Shown in pieces: positions 11,530 through 22,774 of a stretch of 64,000 nucleotides of DNA. Position numbers and translations under genes: made by a program. The DNA is from Microdochium bolleyi. Its lineage: Eukaryota; Ascomycota; Sordariomycetes; Xylariales; Microdochiaceae. A model generated the notes under the pieces. The model searched no databases and was not told where the DNA came from. It worked only from the letters and a program-made list of their open reading frames with translations. The stretch covers positions 2,790,001 through 2,854,000 of the forward strand of contig KQ964248.1 of assembly GCA_001566295.1 (NCBI GenBank), written 5' to 3'. Position 1 is the first letter of the stretch. Each line of letters starts with the position of its first letter.

Positions 11530-13332
11530 CTATTGCTTTGTCACATCCACCTCTGCAAAACCCTTTTTGACCAAATCGCCAGCGTCCCCTTCCGGCACGA
11601 CCGGGGTCTCCGCCCCGTCCGCCGCCGCGCCAGTGACGGCCAGTCCTGCCTGTTCTCCGGCCAGAGCCCGGTCCTCCTCGTTGGATCCATTCGCATCGTT
11701 GCTACCGGTGTTCGCACCCTCGTCCGCAGTCTCGTACTTTTGGAACGCGGGCTTGTTGATCTTGGCCTGGCCCGCCTCGGCCTTGAAGTGGTAGCCCCTC
11801 GCGCGCGGCCGCTCGCCCGTGCCCTTGGGCAGCTCGCTCTCGTACCGCAGCTGGAACCGCCGGCAGTGCTCCTCGAACGTGCCCGGCGCCGCCGCCGCCG
11901 CCTGCTCCTCCGCCAGGACCTTGCGGATGTCGGCAAAGAACTGGCTCATGACGTGGTGATTGTGGATCTGCAGCAGCGTCCAGCCGAGCATCTCTTTGGC
12001 GTTGAGCAGGTGCTGCAGGAACGCCCGGTGGTGCTTGGTGCACACATAGCACGTGCAGCCCTTGAGCAGCGGTTCCACGGCGACGCGATGGTCGTCGGAC
12101 CACATGTCGATGCCGAGCGGCTCGATGTCGTTTCCTCCTCCTGCACTGCTGGTCTCAGTTTCTGGTGACGGCGGCAGGAACTGGAACGTCATGGCGATGC
12201 CTGCGTCCGAAGCCGTGTTGATGAACGGCACCGTGAACAGGTCCATCCCGAGCTGCACCTGCCGCAGGATCTGCTGCGGCGTGACGAAGAAGTCCATCGA
12301 CAACCGCGGCAATGGTGTCAGGGCCGGGTAGTCGCCCAGGTCCGCGAGTATGTCGGCGTCGTAGACAGCCAGGCCCGAGATGTGCTGCCGGTGGTCCTGG
12401 GCCAGGCGGTTCAGGTAGTCCCACTGGATCGGGTACGGCACGGGCAGGGTGGGCGCGAAGACGGCCGTGTGGTCGAGCACCCTCGACGTCGACGCTGCAG
12501 GTGCCGGGTCCTTCCGGGGCAGGTCGGCGTACGTCATGAACTTGGCGATCCAATCCTCGGTGCGCTCGACCATCCGGATCTGGCGTTTAGGGTTGCTCGA
12601 CCGGTTCCCCGTCTCGGCGTACCCGTACGTCAGGTCGGCGAGCGGGACGGCTACGTCGGGCCTCACGTCTCGGACCGCGGCGCAGTAGTCGTCCACGCTG
12701 AGCTTCTGGAATCCCGTAGACGTGAAGAGCGAGACGTGGTCGCTGCCGTTTCCCATCGGCGCGGTCACGGCCGGGTGCCGCCGCGCGGCGAGTACGACGG
12801 TCTGCGAGGGCGGCGTCGCCGTGTAGAAGTGCAGCGGCCCTTTATCGCTGGAGGGTGAGGTGGTGTTCTCGTTGCCGCTGGCGAGAGCGGTGGAGACCTT
12901 GTAGAGCGCTGGCGACTTACGCTTCTGTGACAACTCTACGACTGTGCATGCATCTATTAGACCACGTAATTACATTGTGCATGCATCGAAAGCCCGCGCA
13001 CAAGGAGAACTTTCGGCAGCAAGCATCTAGAGATCGAAAATAATGGCTTAAGACTCACAGTCCTCCAGAGCCATGTAGGCTCCTCCAAGCTGGGTATGCC
13101 TCGTCACGACGTCGGGAGTCATGTGCGGCACGGACCCGCGGGAGGTGATGGCGATGAAGTTGGGCGTGTCGATGGGAAGCCTCTGCCGCTGGCGGGGGAA
13201 GGCCAGGCGGCCGAGGCGGGCGCCGGTGCCGCCGCAGTGGTGGACTGCGACGGTCTTAAGGACGTCGAAGAGCATCGTCGGCGTTTGCGAGTCGCCTGGC
13301 GCTCCTTCTTGTGCTGACTCCTGCGAGCCCAT
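11530..13332 (-). CDS. QTRT2: Queuine tRNA-ribosyltransferase accessory subunit 2
   Basis: Model complement(11530..12941,13059..13332), 561 aa. This is the non-catalytic partner of the eukaryotic TGT complex that swaps guanine-34 for queuine in GUN-anticodon tRNAs, including tRNA-Tyr. Exon 1 ends in AYMALED and the 117-nt intron (GTGAGT donor) joins it to FVELSQKRKSPALYK. The C-terminal zinc site of the TGT fold is intact: CTCYVCTKHH followed about 25 residues later by the ligand His in LLQIHNHHVMSQF. Residues around KVAV-HHCGGTGARLGRL near the start match the TGT family N-terminus. The C-terminus has a low-complexity Ala/Glu/Asp-rich tail of about 90 residues. Translation may instead start at Met20 (MLFDVLK). 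Confidence 0.85.
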
Positions 13333-14356
13333 CGTCCGTCTTCGTGCCCCGCGGGGCTGGGATTGTGTAGATCCTTGGAGCCCGAGCGGCTGGATGATGA
13401 AGTCACAGACGCGGGGTCCTGCACAGAATCCTTTTCAGAATGCGGACCTACTGCCGATGATTATGTCGGTGCGATGGAGATATCCGGTGAGAATGAGTGG
13501 GAGTGTCTCCCGTTTCGTCGTTGGTCGTTAGAAGCTTGACCTGGCGGGAGGCAATCGTCAGGCAGCGGAGCCGGAGCAGATTTCTTCTGCAAAGTCAGAG
13601 AAGTCAACGATGCCGTTTGCACTGCGGGTTCGCACAATAGTGAGAATTGAATTCGATGCACAATCAAATTGTTGGTTTACCGAATGACTCTGAGACTGCT
13701 CCCAGCGACAGTCGATTTTCAATGACTTTTTGATCAATTATGTGACCTCCCATTCGCAGCTGACTCGTCCAGCACAATACACTGTCCTCAACGAGGGTGG
13801 GAAGTGAGATGCAGGTCCGCACTCTCCTGCCCTGCCAGGGGCGGCCAATGCGGGCGCGGCTGATTGGCGGGGCTGTCTCTAGTGGCGGAGTTGCCGTCCC
13901 TAGATCTCGAGGTGAGAGGCCGCGTATGCCCAGCTTCAGCTCAGCAGCCGAACACGGGCCGCGTCAACATGAGCGGGCAGTGCATCCCGAGATCATGCAA
14001 AACAACAATGCAATGAGGCACTAGAATTTTGAGGAGATGTGCAATCTAGCCGACCCTACAAAGAAGATATTGTGTAGTACCATCTAGAGAGCCAGCCCTG
14101 CGGAGCATGGTGTCCGCGCTGCTGGCTGATCTTCCTACAGGGCTGTGACGGACCCTGGTGGCGACCTCCAAGATCTTGGCTCACCATCCCCGCGCGCCTA
14201 GCCTTTCGAGTTGTCATCAACCTGCCGGGTTGACAGTCAGCGCCTTCCTCCTCTCTCGTCCTCGTCTTTACACTCCGTCTCCGTCTCTGTCTCAGCCTCA
14301 ACATCCCAATGATGCCATCCGTCTAACGTCGGGCTTGTCTCACAACCGCGGCCACA
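13333..14356. other. Divergent promoter region
   Basis: About 1 kb between the leftward QTRT2 gene and the rightward LCCL gene, so both promoters lie here. The last 150 nt before 14357 are C/T-rich, as is common in fungal promoters. No gene seen. Confidence 0.5.
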
Positions 14357-16375
14357 ATGTCCAAGGCGACCAATCCCCGCGAGCAAGTCCGCGCCCTCCC
14401 GTCTGGCACGGCCAACTCATCTTCCGCGCCTCTCAACCGCCCCGATGCCGAGTCCTTCCGTACCAACGACGTCGACGAGACAGACGATTCCGAGCGGCTC
14501 CCCCAACATGCGCTGGCGCAAGATGGACAAGACCGCAAGCGATGGCAATGGGTGCCTCAGCCGGCGCGCACGGCCGGCAGCAAGGCCGCGAACTGGCTCC
14601 GGGGGCCAGCAGAGCCCAAGGACTGGAAGATCACGCCGTTGCTGCCATCGGTACAGCACGCGCCCATAAAGTTGCTCGACAAGTTCGTGCCGCGCCACAA
14701 GCACCGAGTGTGGCTCTTCACAGCCCTTTGCGCCGCTTGGATCCTCACCTTCTCCCTCGTCATGTGGTCTGGAAAGAAGGTCGCCGACATTCCCTACTGG
14801 GGCCAGCCCCAGGACATCGCCTGCGGCGCATACTACTGGTCACGCAACAACGACTGTGGCCTTGACGGCATGAGCTGCCGGCCTTTCGAAAGCAGCGGGT
14901 TCCCATTCAGGTGCCCCGCCAACTGCGCAAGCTACCGGACACTTAACCCGCGTGCTGTTGGCAAGCAAGAAGTTGTCTACGCGCCATTCATCATCGGCGG
15001 GCCCAGCGAGAACAATGCCACGGCCGTGTACCGCGGCGACTCGTACATCTGCGGTGCAGCCGTCCACGCGGGCATCATCAGCAACGCCAAAGGCGGGTGT
15101 GGTGTGGTGTCCAAGACCGGCGCTGGTAGCAACTTTGCCGCGTCCACGGCCAATGGCATTTCGAGCTTTGGCTTCGACTCGTACTTTCCCCTGACGTACG
15201 TCTTTACGAAAGCCGATTGCAGCGCATACGACCCGAGATGGGCACTGCTCGGCGTCTCCGTGGCCTTCACCACTGTTCTTGGTCTTTTCACCACGTCCTC
15301 TGCCGCCTTCTTCTTCGCCACTTTCATCATCGCGTTCTGGCAGGTGGGCTTGGCATCTGACCCGCCCTCCACCGGCAACACGGTGGCCGTCTTCACGGAC
15401 GTCCTCGGCAAGTTCCTGCCCGCCATGTTCTTCGCATGGGTGTTCTACGACAAGATGGGCGTGCGGCGCACGCTGCACGGCCTAACCGCACAAGTGGAGA
15501 AGGTCGTCCTGTGGCTCGGCGGGCTCTGGGTCGGCGCACTCACCAACTACACGTTCGACTTCATCCCGATCTCGCGGCTCACGGGCCACGATCTGCAGCA
15601 GCAGCCTGGCGCCAAGGCCGCGCTCTCCATCATCGTCATCGTGCTCTTCTGCATCATCTGCTCGCAGATCTGGTTCTTCCAGCAGGAGGGCCGGCTGGTC
15701 AAGCACCTGCAGCTCTACGGCCTCTTCATCCTCACCATTGTCGTATGTCTCGTGCTGCCGAACCTCAACCTGCGCATCCACCACTACATCCTCGCGCTGC
15801 TGCTCCTCCCAGGGACGAGCATGCAGACCCGGCCGTCGCTGCTGTACCAGGGCATCCTGCTCGGCCTCTTCATCAACGGTATCGCCCGCTGGGGCTTCGA
15901 CCCGTTCCTGCAGACCAGCTTCGCCCTGCAGGGCGACGCACAGCTGGGAACCGCGCTTCCGGTCCTGCTCCCGCCCAGCATCAACACGAGCTTGGCCCAG
16001 ATCGAGTTCACATGGCAGACCCCGCCCAGTCCGAGCATCGACGGGATCAGCATCCTCGTCAACGACGTGGAGCGGTTCAGGGGCTACTTTGACGACCCGG
16101 CGAACTCAAAGTTTGTGTGGACGAGGAAAAACGTCAGCGACGTTGCCATCAGCAACGGCAGCAGCAGTGGCAGTGGCAATATCAGCCTTGCCAACAATGC
16201 CGGGCACGCCGGGTACAACGAGTACTTCCGCTTCGGCTGGATGCAGGGTTCGTCGGACTACGATTACACCAAGGCCGGCACGTGGGATGCCCAGATGAAC
16301 TGGGTCCCGATGGAGTCCGGGCCGTCCAAGATCAAGCCCAGGGGCTTGGGCCCGGACGGGACGCAGAGGCTATGA
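14357..16375 (+). CDS. LCCL domain-containing multi-pass membrane protein
   Basis: Single exon, 672 aa. A hydrophilic cytosolic N-terminus of about 115 residues leads to a first membrane segment at about 118-137 (LFTALCAAWILTFSLVMW). The extracellular or lumenal LCCL domain follows at about 155-285, with paired Cys residues and the family motif YRGDSYICGAAVHAGII plus GGCGVV. At least seven hydrophobic segments follow between about 295 and 510. A C-terminal soluble region of about 150 residues closes the protein. This arrangement matches fungal LCCL membrane proteins of unknown function. The Asn-rich exposed loops hold several glycosylation sequons. The downstream gene is unrelated, so context does not help. 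Confidence 0.85.
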   Translation: MSKATNPREQVRALPSGTANSSSAPLNRPDAESFRTNDVDETDDSERLPQHALAQDGQDRKRWQWVPQPARTAGSKAANWLRGPAEPKDWKITPLLPSVQHAPIKLLDKFVPRHKHRVWLFTALCAAWILTFSLVMWSGKKVADIPYWGQPQDIACGAYYWSRNNDCGLDGMSCRPFESSGFPFRCPANCASYRTLNPRAVGKQEVVYAPFIIGGPSENNATAVYRGDSYICGAAVHAGIISNAKGGCGVVSKTGAGSNFAASTANGISSFGFDSYFPLTYVFTKADCSAYDPRWALLGVSVAFTTVLGLFTTSSAAFFFATFIIAFWQVGLASDPPSTGNTVAVFTDVLGKFLPAMFFAWVFYDKMGVRRTLHGLTAQVEKVVLWLGGLWVGALTNYTFDFIPISRLTGHDLQQQPGAKAALSIIVIVLFCIICSQIWFFQQEGRLVKHLQLYGLFILTIVVCLVLPNLNLRIHHYILALLLLPGTSMQTRPSLLYQGILLGLFINGIARWGFDPFLQTSFALQGDAQLGTALPVLLPPSINTSLAQIEFTWQTPPSPSIDGISILVNDVERFRGYFDDPANSKFVWTRKNVSDVAISNGSSSGSGNISLANNAGHAGYNEYFRFGWMQGSSDYDYTKAGTWDAQMNWVPMESGPSKIKPRGLGPDGTQRL

Positions 16376-17077
16376 AGATGCATTTTGGTAGTTTCGGAGT
16401 TGTTGTTTGGTCTTCGGGCCCGTTCCGATATTTGCGGTGGATGGCCTCGAGTGCAGGCTCGCGTGTCTAGATTTAGATGCAATCAAAGTCGTCAATTTCC
16501 ATGTAGATTCAATACATCTCACACATGATTGAGGGCAAAAAAGCAACGACAGGCCGGCAAGCGCGCAGTCCAGGAAGGCGCCCGGGCTGTAGCTACCCCT
16601 GCCAGCAACTTTGAGACGCGGCACGTCGTTCCTAGGCCTCCTAGAAAATGATGCCGCTGTGGATCGGGAAGTCACGAGTGAGCAGGCTTTCATCTAGCGA
16701 TAACAGCTGAGCGCGTCAACCAGTTTGGAGATATTGACCTCAAGGTCAGACGTCGTGAGACTAAAGCTGTCTTGTCTTGTGACGAGTCGTCGCAGGATCG
16801 GGTGGTGACGCCGTCCAAGTGGTGATGGTCGCGAACAGCACCGAGAAGCGCGATGCTGATCCAAGGCTGACTCCGCTTTGAAAAGAACCGTGGGGAAATG
16901 TGTGCGATGCAGATGCATATGCCACATGTCGGTTCATAGAGACCTTCGATTGCCATAATTGCTGTGGATTGTTTGCTAATCGGAACAGTTGGTTGGCACT
17001 GACATGCCCACCCTGTCCTCCGGTCACTACTCGCAGGACCCCCTCAGACTCTCCAGAGGCAACAACAGCCACGCACC
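16376..17077. other. Intergenic spacer
   Basis: About 0.7 kb between two rightward genes. It holds the terminator of the LCCL gene and the promoter of the phosphotransferase. No gene seen. Confidence 0.55.
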
Positions 17078-18565
17078 ATGGCAGCACCAGCGCCGCGAAG
17101 AGGCAGCCAGGACGGGCTGCGCTGGGATGTCGGCGACTTCGATTGCGTTCCTGTCTGGACACGCGAGCCTGCCCTCGATGCTATCGAGCGCGTGTGCCGG
17201 CAAGAGCTCGGTGTCCGCGCCCACGAAGCATGCAAGGTCTCTTTCTTCGCCGCGGGCGCATTCAACAAGCTCTATCTCGTCGAGGCCAGGAGCGGCAACG
17301 CAAGCGCGGTGCTCATGCGCGTCTCGCTCCCGGTGTACCCAGGCTTCAAGACCAGGGGGGAGGTCGCGACCTTGCGGTGGGTGCGGCGGAACACCGATAT
17401 CCCAGTGCCGGGGGTGATCGCCTTTGATGACAGCAATGATAACGATATCGGATTCGAGTGGATTATCATGCAAAAGATGCCCGGAGTACCGCTCTATCGT
17501 GAATGGCGTAGCCTGCCGTGGGAGAAGAAGATCGCCATCACGACGCGCGTGGCGGAGTTCCAGGCACAGCTGGCCGGGCAGGATGGCAGCCGCCTCTTCG
17601 CGGGAATCGGAACGCTGCGCGAACGAGAGGAGCAGAACAACTTTGATCTAGTTTCCGGTGTAGCTCAGGCAACTGGTACATTGGCGTGCCCAGCAGAACC
17701 AGTAAGGGCTGGTGCGGGAGAAGATGGAGCAAGAGTCGCCAAAACCACACGGCAACCGCAACGCGCAGGATGCAACAAGGAAGCCAAGGCAGCAAAATTG
17801 AAAACAGTCAAAGCCATGAAGCCTGACCGCCTTGTGTCTCACGAGTTCTTTTTGGGCGACCACGTGCAGTACGACATCCCTCGCGGCCCCTTCGCAAAGA
17901 GCTCGGACTGGCTCACCACTGAGCTACAGATCATCATCCATGAGCAGGAAGCTATCATTTCGGCCGCGGGTGATGAGAGCGACATTGAAGACGCCGACGA
18001 GGTGCTGCAGGCCGCCAGAAAGCTGGTGTCGATCATCCCCAGAGTCTTTCCGCCCCCACTGACGACGGAGGAGGAAAGCAGAGAGCCAACCTGCTTGTAT
18101 CACACCGACCTGAACCTCAGCAACATCCTCGTCGATGACGACGGCGAGATGACCGCGATCGTTGACTGGGAATGCGTCTCCGCCATGCCGCTTTGGCTGA
18201 CTACTCGCATGCCCAAATTCCTCACCGACCAGGTCCGAGATGAAGAACCAATACGGGACAGGTATAGCGATGAAGCGAGCACCAGCAACAAGACCTCTGG
18301 AAGCAGGGAGGACAGCCTCGACAACGAGGGCAAGAACAAGCTGTACTGGATCCATCTGATGGAGTATGAGGTCACGCAGTTGAGCCGTGTGTATGAGAAG
18401 ACTCTGCTGGAGCTCTGGCCGGCGTGGCCGATCCAAGATAGCGCTTGTAAAGTCGACATGTACGACGCGGTGACGCAGTGTGGGGTGGGATTTTTCATCG
18501 CCAAGATAGATAGATGGGCGGAAGGAGTTGCAACGGGCAATGCCGTTCGTTTCAATGACGCTTAA
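17078..18565 (+). CDS. Aminoglycoside phosphotransferase-family (APH) kinase-like protein
   Basis: Single exon, 495 aa, start in a good context (ACCATGG). Fungal APH-family proteins have a protein-kinase-like fold; their substrates are mostly unknown and antibiotic resistance should not be assumed. The Gly-rich nucleotide loop is FFAAGAFNKLYLVE near residue 54. The hinge-like segment is FEWIIMQKMPGVPLYREW. The catalytic loop is YHTDLNLSNILVDDDG (Asp base and metal Asn), and the DFG equivalent is AIVDWECVSAMPLW. Between residues about 190 and 248 there is an Ala/Lys-rich stretch with no obvious counterpart in relatives. I tested it as an intron (GT at 17702, AG at 17768), but its 67 nt would break frame. 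Confidence 0.82.
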   Translation: MAAPAPRRGSQDGLRWDVGDFDCVPVWTREPALDAIERVCRQELGVRAHEACKVSFFAAGAFNKLYLVEARSGNASAVLMRVSLPVYPGFKTRGEVATLRWVRRNTDIPVPGVIAFDDSNDNDIGFEWIIMQKMPGVPLYREWRSLPWEKKIAITTRVAEFQAQLAGQDGSRLFAGIGTLREREEQNNFDLVSGVAQATGTLACPAEPVRAGAGEDGARVAKTTRQPQRAGCNKEAKAAKLKTVKAMKPDRLVSHEFFLGDHVQYDIPRGPFAKSSDWLTTELQIIIHEQEAIISAAGDESDIEDADEVLQAARKLVSIIPRVFPPPLTTEEESREPTCLYHTDLNLSNILVDDDGEMTAIVDWECVSAMPLWLTTRMPKFLTDQVRDEEPIRDRYSDEASTSNKTSGSREDSLDNEGKNKLYWIHLMEYEVTQLSRVYEKTLLELWPAWPIQDSACKVDMYDAVTQCGVGFFIAKIDRWAEGVATGNAVRFNDA

Positions 18566-19331
18566 GTGGTTTGGACTACCGATGGGAGCCTAGAATGTCA
18601 TATCTCTTTGTGGTCTAATCGGCTGGTTTCAAACAGTACTTCGTCGCGCCACTTTAGCCCATTGCACTCTGGGGCTGCGCTTTGGGAGTCTGATTTTGAG
18701 GTAGAGCACAGCAGCATACGTACCTGTGCTTCCGAGGTGATGATTGAGCGTAGGTGCAGTTTGGGGGAGAATGAAGGATCAAGCTGTGTTTCCCCAAAGG
18801 TTCGACAGATGGTGACGATAGATGGCCCTACGGGACACGACAATTAACACCACATTCAACTAAGTTAAGAGAGAGGGTAGCAATCATAAAAGACTTCACA
18901 TCTTCGATCACATCTTTGCTTCAGTGCTTTTCCGTTCTCTGCACGATGGTGTGCATCGTCTTGAAGATTGAGGACTCGAATACACGTGCCAACGTGTGCC
19001 CAGAACCGAAAATGAGACCATCTCGAGCTCCTCGCACCTCACGAAGTTGCCTATCAGCGGATTCCATTACCAGTATCCAGCCTTGGGTCGTCGCAACTCC
19101 CACGTCAGTTGCAGCCAATCATGTCAACTTGCCCATGCCTGCGAATTGAGGAACCAGTCAGGTGCGCTAGGGCAATCATTGGCTGAATCATTATCTTAGC
19201 GCCGGAGAGGGTGGGGCCGATACCGGAGCATCAGCAAAAGCTGAACACAACCAGGATCCATACGAGCACGCACACCCCTTCATCAAATCGGCAAAACTCG
19301 GCAAAAAAAGATTGGAACGTGTCCGTGGTAT
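18566..19331. other. Intergenic spacer
   Basis: About 0.8 kb after the phosphotransferase, ending at the tRNA-Tyr gene. Short frames only; nothing recognisable. Confidence 0.5.
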
Positions 19332-19432
19332 TCCCTCGGACCGGAATCGAACCGGTGACATTCAGATATACAGTTTCTCACAAGGAGAAGTCAATTACAG
19401 TCTGACGCGATAACCAACTACACCACCAAGGG
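19332..19432 (-). tRNA. tRNA-Tyr (anticodon GUA) with intron
   Basis: On the minus strand the 7-bp acceptor stem pairs CCCTTGG (19426-19432) with CCGAGGG (19333-19339), followed by a discriminator A at 19332. The D arm contains GTTGGTT. The anticodon stem TCAGA/TCTGA encloses CTGTAA, giving anticodon GTA at 19396-19398. The T arm is ACCGG-TTCGATT-CCGGT. An intron of 27 nt (about 19368-19394) sits one base 3' of the anticodon, the canonical eukaryotic position, leaving a 74-nt mature tRNA. All eukaryotic nuclear tRNA-Tyr genes carry such an intron. This tRNA is a substrate of the QTRT complex whose subunit is encoded at 11530-13332. Confidence 0.9.
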
Positions 19433-19846
19433 AGTTGGCTTGAGAACAGTTGGACTGTCCGTCAAGGGTTGTTGTTGAAGTTGACTGCTCTTATTAGTAC
19501 CTATATAGTAAAAGAGGTGTACTCTCCAAGCTCTAGAGCCGTGTGGTTACTCCAGGTTCGCTCACCACAAAGTTCGACTTGACAACCAACCGACGATTAA
19601 AAAGCGCAGCACGACTCTTGATCGACATCCTGTGAGACCCCATGTATCAGTATCGCATCGGGTCCTTCTCTGCTACGAGATAGCACCGTGTGCGCACACC
19701 CATCCTGCCACGGACCGCGCCATGGCACACCTTAGCTAGGGCATCGGGGTTACTGGAGCTCGTCTTCCCAGGACGTGATCGCTTGACTTCAAACAGTATT
19801 CTCTGTTTGCGGCCATATTCAGGATCGCTTAATCGTAATAATATAT
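19433..19846. other. Short spacer between tRNA-Tyr and GH95 gene
   Basis: About 0.4 kb holding the tRNA promoter flank and the 3' flank of the GH95 gene. Nothing else seen. Confidence 0.5.
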
Positions 19847-22675
19847 CTAAGATGTCGCTAGCAGGCCTCCCTTTACGTTGACAAGGTTGACCTTGGTCTT
19901 GCTGCCCTCCACGACAGCCTCCTTGACCAAACCATTCTCATCCCACTTGAAGTCAACCGAGCCGCCGCCGCGGATACGCAGACCTTTGACACTGCCGCCT
20001 CCCCACCGCGCCGGGATCGCCGGTCCAAGCACGACTGTCCTGGCCTCCTCCGATCCGCTTCCACCATGAGGAAGGGGCAGGTCGACGACAAGCATGCTCA
20101 GCACTGCGCCCGCGAGCCCAAAGTTGGCGTCGATCTGGAACGGCTGCTCCTCGGCCGTGTACATGCTGAGCCCGTTGGGCGCGAAGTTGACGTCGATGGC
20201 GTACCGCAGCTCCCAGTACGCCTTGTCCGTGTTGTTCAGCCGCGCCCAGCACGCGGCCCGCCACACTTTCGCCCACCCGGCGTTCGCGTCATCGGCCTTG
20301 CCCGGGCCCCGAGCGATCAAGGTCTTCTCCACGGCGCCCTGGATCGTCGCATTACGGTATCCGTCCTGGGACGAGGAGATCGCCCAGCCAGGGTGCCAGC
20401 CCGTGAGGTGCGACAGGTGGCGGTGCGTGTTGGGCACGTCCCAGCCGACCGACTCGGGGAGCTTCCACTCCTTCAGACCGCCCCAGGAGGCGACGTGGAA
20501 CCCTTTGTCCAGCTTCCTGAGCGTGGCAGCAACGTCGGCGACGAACTGGCTGTCACTCTCCTCGACGAGCGGCGCCGATGCCAGGACGGCCTCGAGCACG
20601 TGGGTAATCTCCTGCTGGTAGTGCGCGCAGCCGAACGTTGTGCCGCCGTGCTCGGGACTGTTGCAGGGGTTCGCGACGAGCGAGCCGTCCTCGGTGTACA
20701 GGTCGGTCTGCAGCTGCGAGAGCCAGAACTGCGCGACGCCCTTGATCAGAGGGTACCCCTGGGCGCGAAGCCAGGCCGTGTCCTGCGTGTACTCGAAATT
20801 GTTCCAGACGTGCTGCATCATCCACGCGGCCGCGGCCGGGTCTGATCGTGAAAGAATGTCATGTGTCAGTCTCGTCTCACTCTATTCATCTCTCGGGCCA
20901 TCCTGTCGTGAGAATGGAACGAAGTCCGTGAGCACATGAAGAACTTACAGTTCGCCCATCCAGCCTCCTCCTTCATTGCAGTGTGCCCAAAGATGTTCAT
21001 CTCGTTGTGGACAACCCATCCCTGCGTGGCGTTGTACAGCAGCTTCGCTGTATCGGTGCCCCGGGGCACCCATGTGTTCTGCATGTACTCCCACAGCGCG
21101 GTGTATGTGTCCGAGAGCCCCGTCTGCTCCGCGGGCCAGTAGTTCATCTGCAGGTTGATGTTGGCGTGGTAGTCGGCGCCCCATTCCGACTCGAGCCCGT
21201 CGGCCCAGCGGCCCTGCAGGTTCGCGGGCAGCGAGTTGGCCCGGGACGAGGCGATCAGCATGTACCGCGCGTAGTCGAAAAGAAGGGCCTCGATGTAGGG
21301 GTTGCCAGGCCCGTCGACGGTGTATTCTGAGATCAGGGTGGCCGTCTCCGTCTCGGCGGAGGTGCTGTCGTCCGCGGCTTCAGGGAGGTTCAGCTGGAAC
21401 GCACCCTCGAGGCGGGTATAGTCTTCTAGATGCGTATTTAGCAGCCCGTCAAAAGACTTGCCCGCGGCAGCGGCGGCTTGCTGCTCGACCTGCTCCGCTG
21501 GGTCGACGCCCTTGAAGGAGAAATTATTCTCAGCGTTGCCCTTGGTCTGGTCATAGTTCGTCGCTGCGCTGACAACCAGCACGACGGACTGCTGGCCTTT
21601 CCCAGGTGTGATCGTCAATGTGCTGCCCTTCTCGTCACAAGATGTAGTCTGCCCATCGTGCTCCCGCAGCCGTGCGATGCTGTCGTACCGCATGCCCTCT
21701 GGCGGGCCGGTCTGCGTGACACCAGACATTCGCACATGATCTTTCTCGCAGACAACTTTGATCAGAGATTGGTCGTCCAGGATGTTCTCCAACCTCACAC
21801 TGACAGCCGGCAGCCCCGAAGCCGCAGTCTCGGAGGAAGACAACTCGTACACGCAGACCTGGTCAGGAAACGAGCAGAACGCCCTCTCTGCGATCTTCCG
21901 CCCACCGCCCTCGCTCCCCAGGGTGAAACCCGTGGTGTGCACGCCGGTCCGGAGGTCGAGCTCTCGCCTATAATCAGAGAACTCCTCGGCACCGTTCAGC
22001 GCGATGCTGAGGTTTCCGAGGACGCGGTACGAGCCGTAACTTCGTCCGGAGCCCAGCAGCGGGCTCAAATCTGTGAGAAGACGCGAATTGATACACCAAT
22101 TAGTCATATCGCTACTAGCACGCCGACTTGTCTCTTGTGAGGGTCAAAAGGTCACTTACCGCCGGTGCCATTCGAGAAGATCGTGCTGCGGATATCCGGG
22201 AGGGCTGCGTACTTTGGCGTGAGTGGGTTCCCTCCTGTGTAATTCTGCATGGGGAACAAGGGATTGTTGAGTATCAATTTCACATTTTTCCCAGAGCAGA
22301 ACATCCAGAGATAGCTTACAGATGCATTAAACGGCCCGCCTGACCACAGGGAGTCGACGTTGAGCATAAACCCGGCCGAACCAGGGGCTCCATACGGTGT
22401 CGCTGCACATTCCGACCGTTAGCCGAGGTCAACCGTCATCCAGAGTTATCATCCACCCCTCCGTGCCTCTCTGTTGGACCACCCTCCTGTCTTGAGCTCT
22501 CGAATCGTGGAGACTCACCTCCCAGTCGCCCATTGCCTAATGGATACGCTGACTTGAGAATATATTCCCCGCTGTTCCGCGGGCCCGAGTCCGCTGGCTT
22601 CGACGACCACAACGACCGCGACTGCGCCGTGGCTGCCAGGGCCGTGAAGCAGAAGAGATGGCTCGTGCCGACCAT
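19847..22675 (-). CDS. Glycoside hydrolase family 95, secreted alpha-L-fucosidase-like
   Basis: Model complement(19847..20841,20949..22070,22160..22244,22320..22402,22519..22675), 813 aa. All four introns are frame-consistent with GTGAGT, GTAAGC or GTAAGT donors. GH95 enzymes release terminal alpha-1,2-linked L-fucose (some act on L-galactose) from plant xyloglucan or glycans by inversion. A signal peptide is visible (about residues 1-19). The joins restore family motifs: ANPLGNGRLGA-type text at exon 1/2 (GNGRLG+ATPYG), SLWSGGPFNAS+NYTGGNP at exon 2/3, and GWAN+YPAAAAWMMQHVW at exon 4/5. The C-terminal part has NANFGLAG-like text (IDANFGLAGAVLSML). Together with the downstream GH43 gene it suggests plant cell-wall use. 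Confidence 0.87.
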
Positions 22676-22760
22676 GATCAACTGCTATTCCCCTTCGTGA
22701 TTATGATGGGTAAGAGATGTGAACCGATGTCTGGTAAGGTATTCGGCACAGACAAGTCAC

Positions 22761-22774
22761 GAGAGAGAGAGAGA
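22761..22774. repeat. (GA)7 microsatellite
   Basis: Seven GA dinucleotides about 90 bp upstream of the GH95 start codon, in its likely 5' UTR or promoter. Confidence 0.8.

Noticed and set aside
17702..17768. Candidate intron in the APH-family gene
   Set aside because: GTAAGG...CAG is present but 67 nt long, so removal would break the reading frame.
19211..19405. Small frame containing FPRTGIEPVTFRY
   Set aside because: This peptide is the known read-through of a tRNA T-arm; the region is tRNA-Tyr on the opposite strand.
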